This document shows positions 40,368 through 42,585 of a DNA stretch of 42,585 nucleotides, piece after piece (the first letter of the stretch is position 1; every line of letters starts with the position of its first letter). Below the pieces are notes generated by a model, which was not told the origin of the DNA, ran no database searches, and saw only the letters and a list, made by a program, of their open reading frames with translations. The DNA lies in assembly GCA_021161835.1 (NCBI GenBank), contig JAGGZV010000029.1, positions 1-42,585 on the forward strand. The letters run 5' to 3'. The DNA comes from Thermotogae bacterium. GTDB taxonomy: Bacteria; Thermotogota; Thermotogae; UBA12178. The position numbers and the translations under genes are program-made.

Positions 40368-41375
40368 ATGGCCGATGTTCTGAGTCAAGAAGAGATAGAC
40401 GCGTTGCTAAATGCCCTGAGTAAGGGCGAGTTGTCAGTCGAAGAGATAAAGGAAAGAGAAGAGAAAGAAAAGATAAAAGTATACGATTTCAGAAGACCCA
40501 GCAAGTTTTCTAAGGAACAGATAAGAACTTTCGATATGGTACACGAAAATTTCGGACGGGCTCTTTCTACCTATTTGTCTGGGCGATTGAGAACTTTTGT
40601 TAACGTTAGTATAGCGAGCATAGACCAGATAACATATGGCGAATTTCTCAGGTCTATTCCTTCCCCGACCTTTATAGTGGTTTTCTCCGCGCCGGAGTTC
40701 ACAGGAAACACCATACTCGAGATAAATCCTGAAATCATATACACAATAGTTGATAGATTGCTGGGTGGTCCCGGTATACCTGGAAACATAAATCGTGCTC
40801 CGACTGAAATAGAGATGAACGTCATGCGCAGAGAAGTTCAGGTGATTCTCAACTTGCTAAGTAACGCGTGGGAAAACATAATAAAGTTCACACCAGCTGT
40901 TGAAAGTATAGAAACCAATTCGCAGTTTGTCCAGGTAGCCCCGCAAAGTGAGATGTCGCTGCTGGTTACTATGCTTGTATCCATCGGGCAGATAGAAGCT
41001 TTTCTGAATATATGCTGGCTTTCTTCAACGCTGGAGCCATTTTCTGAGCGTTTATCCACGCAAACCTGGTTTGTCAGCAAGAAAACCGGACGTTCAGAAG
41101 ATACCAGGAGACTTCTGGAGGAATCTATAAAGGCTGTCAAAGTGGAGGTGGCTGCCGAGCTTGGTAGAAGCCAAATAACGTTGCGTGAATTCCTGACTCT
41201 GGATGTGGGAGATATCATTCGTCTCAATTCGAGAGTTGGGGATGATGCTCTGATAAGAGTACAGGGTAAGCCGCGCTTCTATGGAAAGCCTGGTAAATAC
41301 AGAGGGAAGAAAGCTATACGTATAACAGGAGTCATAGCTCCCGAGACGGTGGAAGAGGAGGGATTGTATGAGTGA
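40368..41375 (+). CDS. fliM: Flagellar motor switch protein FliM
   Basis: FliM binds CheY-P and sets rotation direction. The 335-residue protein starts with the CheY-binding motif LSQEEIDALL (residues 5-14). The middle CheC-like domain (about 45-225) follows with VHENFGRALSTYLSG and the GGPG loop. The C-terminal SpoA domain (about 240-325) has VKVEVAAELGRSQITLREFLTLDVGDIIRL. GGGGGG precedes ATG 40368. The end overlaps fliY by eight bases. Confidence 0.96.
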   Translation: MADVLSQEEIDALLNALSKGELSVEEIKEREEKEKIKVYDFRRPSKFSKEQIRTFDMVHENFGRALSTYLSGRLRTFVNVSIASIDQITYGEFLRSIPSPTFIVVFSAPEFTGNTILEINPEIIYTIVDRLLGGPGIPGNINRAPTEIEMNVMRREVQVILNLLSNAWENIIKFTPAVESIETNSQFVQVAPQSEMSLLVTMLVSIGQIEAFLNICWLSSTLEPFSERLSTQTWFVSKKTGRSEDTRRLLEESIKAVKVEVAAELGRSQITLREFLTLDVGDIIRLNSRVGDDALIRVQGKPRFYGKPGKYRGKKAIRITGVIAPETVEEEGLYE

Positions 41376-42393
41376 TGAATTCTTGAGTCAGGAAGAACTG
41401 GACGCGCTTTTAAAAGGTTTGGTATCTGATTCTGATGATCTTCCCCCTGAAATCGAAGAGTATTTGAAGTACATTGCCGATGGATTCAACAATGCCCTTA
41501 GTGCTATAACAGGTAAAGTCGTTAAAATCGGCTCTACGAAGGTTGAAAAAGTAACCGTAAGCGCGCTCAAGGATAAAATCCCCGAAAAGTTTGTGGTGAG
41601 TTCGGTGAACTTCACCGGAGGATTGAAAGGTGTAAATATCGTGCTGGTCAACGAGGAGGATGCTTCCAGAGTTTCCGATATGATGATGGGAGGAAGTGGG
41701 GAAGCCAGTGAAATGGACGATTTGAAGTTAAGTGCTTTTGTGGAAGTGTTGAGCCAGATGATGGGATCGGCTGCAACATCACTTGCAGAATATGTTGGTG
41801 GATCGGTGACTTTCGCACCACCTGAATCGAAAATTGCTCAACGTTCGATGGAGCAGATACCTTACATAAACGAATTGAAAGGCGATATCTTCCTTGGTTC
41901 CTTTTCTCTGGAATACGAGAAAAATGCAGCTTTAACCTTCAATTTCTTGATACCTAAAGATTTTGTTGAGCAACTGCCGAAGGAAGAGAAAGAAAAAGAG
42001 GTTGCTCAATCTGCGCCAATGGAAGCTGTCCAAACAGCACCATCTGAACCTCAACACGTAGAGAAAACACAGGTCAAGGTAAAGCCTGTAGAATTCGAAG
42101 AATTTGGGACTCCGAGCATTTCCAGAGAGGAAATGCAGAAACTGGAGTTGTTGTTGGATGTCCCACTTTCCGTATCCGTGGAGCTCGGTCGGACGAAGAT
42201 GACTTTGAAGCAGATACTCGAGTTAAATGAAGGCTCGATTGTGGAGCTTGATAAACTCACCGGTGAGCCTGTGGATATGCTTGTCAATGGTAAGATAGTG
42301 GCGAGAGGTGAAGTGGTAATAGTTGATGAGAATTTTGCTATAAGGATAACGGAAATCGTATCACCGAGAGAAAGGTTGTTATCGTTGCGATGA
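41368..42393 (+). CDS. fliY: Flagellar motor switch protein FliY (CheC-like domain plus FliN)
   Basis: FliY combines an N-terminal peptide (FLSQEELDALLKGL), a CheC/CheX-like domain (about 28-205), a Pro/Glu linker and a FliN SpoA domain (about 255-335; LLDVPLSVSVELGRTKMTLKQILELNEGSIVEL). In active FliY/CheC proteins two ExxN sites dephosphorylate CheY-P. Here the first site reads D-GF-N in IADGFNNALSAITG, and the second reads E-VL-S in FVEVLSQMMGSAATSL, so both differ from ExxN. Phosphatase activity may be reduced or lost, leaving a structural role. The gene overlaps fliM and the next gene. Confidence 0.93.
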   Translation: MSDEFLSQEELDALLKGLVSDSDDLPPEIEEYLKYIADGFNNALSAITGKVVKIGSTKVEKVTVSALKDKIPEKFVVSSVNFTGGLKGVNIVLVNEEDASRVSDMMMGGSGEASEMDDLKLSAFVEVLSQMMGSAATSLAEYVGGSVTFAPPESKIAQRSMEQIPYINELKGDIFLGSFSLEYEKNAALTFNFLIPKDFVEQLPKEEKEKEVAQSAPMEAVQTAPSEPQHVEKTQVKVKPVEFEEFGTPSISREEMQKLELLLDVPLSVSVELGRTKMTLKQILELNEGSIVELDKLTGEPVDMLVNGKIVARGEVVIVDENFAIRITEIVSPRERLLSLR

Positions 42394-42585
42394 GAAGGAC
42401 GCTTTCTCTTTTGGTGATGATCTTAATCATGGTTGGCCTTCTGGCCGATAGAATGGTATTACGCGATTTCAAGCAGCAATTGGTGGGACTCAGGAGTTAT
42501 TCTTTCACCGCAAAGGTTTTTCTGCATGTGAGAGATATAGAAGGCAATTATGTGGATACGAAATTGGTTGTCGATGTTGCAGTGA
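42390..42585 (+). CDS. Secreted or membrane-anchored protein, 3' end cut by window
   Basis: The visible 65 codons begin with MRRTLSLLVMILIMVGLLA, a signal peptide or anchor. They continue into a region with strand-like alternation (SYSFTAKVFLHVRDIEGNYVDTKLVVDVAV, in parts). The pattern recalls the start of LolA-like lipid-carrier proteins, but too little is present to be sure. ATG 42390 overlaps the fliY stop (ATGA), so it is translated with the flagellar operon. The role is unknown. Confidence 0.75.
   Translation, partial: MRRTLSLLVMILIMVGLLADRMVLRDFKQQLVGLRSYSFTAKVFLHVRDIEGNYVDTKLVVDVAV

Overview
The window looks like part of the chromosome of a flagellated, probably thermophilic member of the Thermotogota. 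The evidence is a toga (outer sheath) pair at 2141-4766, with an SLH/coiled-coil anchor like Omp-alpha followed by a beta-rich barrel-like protein ending in Phe. A FliY-type flagellar switch protein, heavy AGA/ATA codon use and dense operons with 4-base start/stop overlaps agree with this. The genus cannot be fixed from sequence reading alone.

Layout. (1) 1-2064: the edge of a ribbon-helix-helix gene (minus), then secG-tyrS (plus). (2) 2061-4815: the toga pair with its own strong promoter and a bidirectional terminator, and a small unknown gene facing it. (3) 5199-9239: ligA, nadE and a GAF-GGDEF diguanylate cyclase (plus). (4) 9241-23197: an unbroken minus-strand run of 18 genes: DnaQ-like exonuclease, PIN-PhoH ATPase, an unknown secreted protein, a DUF4911-like protein, a tandem HAD phosphatase, a YqeH-like GTPase, uvrC, a ThiS-like protein, a PerR/Fur regulator, a MazG-like hydrolase, a compact Mrp/Mnh cation antiporter operon and a radical SAM protein. 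(5) 23285-28665: a sugar-uptake cassette (plus): a LacI DNA-binding domain with no effector domain, an ABC importer (binding protein, two permeases), a GH130-family enzyme and a full-length LacI regulator. (6) 28799-31146: an L7Ae-like protein and infB, apparently from a near-leaderless promoter. (7) 31189-42585: two divergent flagellar operons. The minus one is motE-like, fliK, flgD, flgE; the plus one is flbD, motA, motB, fliL, fliM, fliY and a partial secreted protein.

How the parts work together. The sugar cassette probably imports beta-mannosides or related oligosaccharides and cleaves them in the cytoplasm. It appears to be controlled by a perfect 14-bp palindrome at the transcription start and a second near-copy 137 bp upstream. 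The flagellar block makes the hook with its cap and length control, the stator and the switch. The Mrp-like operon lacks the large NuoL-like MnhA subunit. Its subunit homologous to the MrpA C-terminal part (MbhD type) carries an extra domain resembling an amino-acid-type solute-binding protein.

Most genes are ordinary housekeeping or motility genes. The items most worth following up are the MbhD-solute-binding fusion, the LacI domain-only protein with its paired operators, the MotB insertion that resembles a SHOCT motif, the tandem YqeG-type phosphatase, the 927-residue FliK, the changed phosphatase motifs in FliY, and the near-leaderless start upstream of infB.
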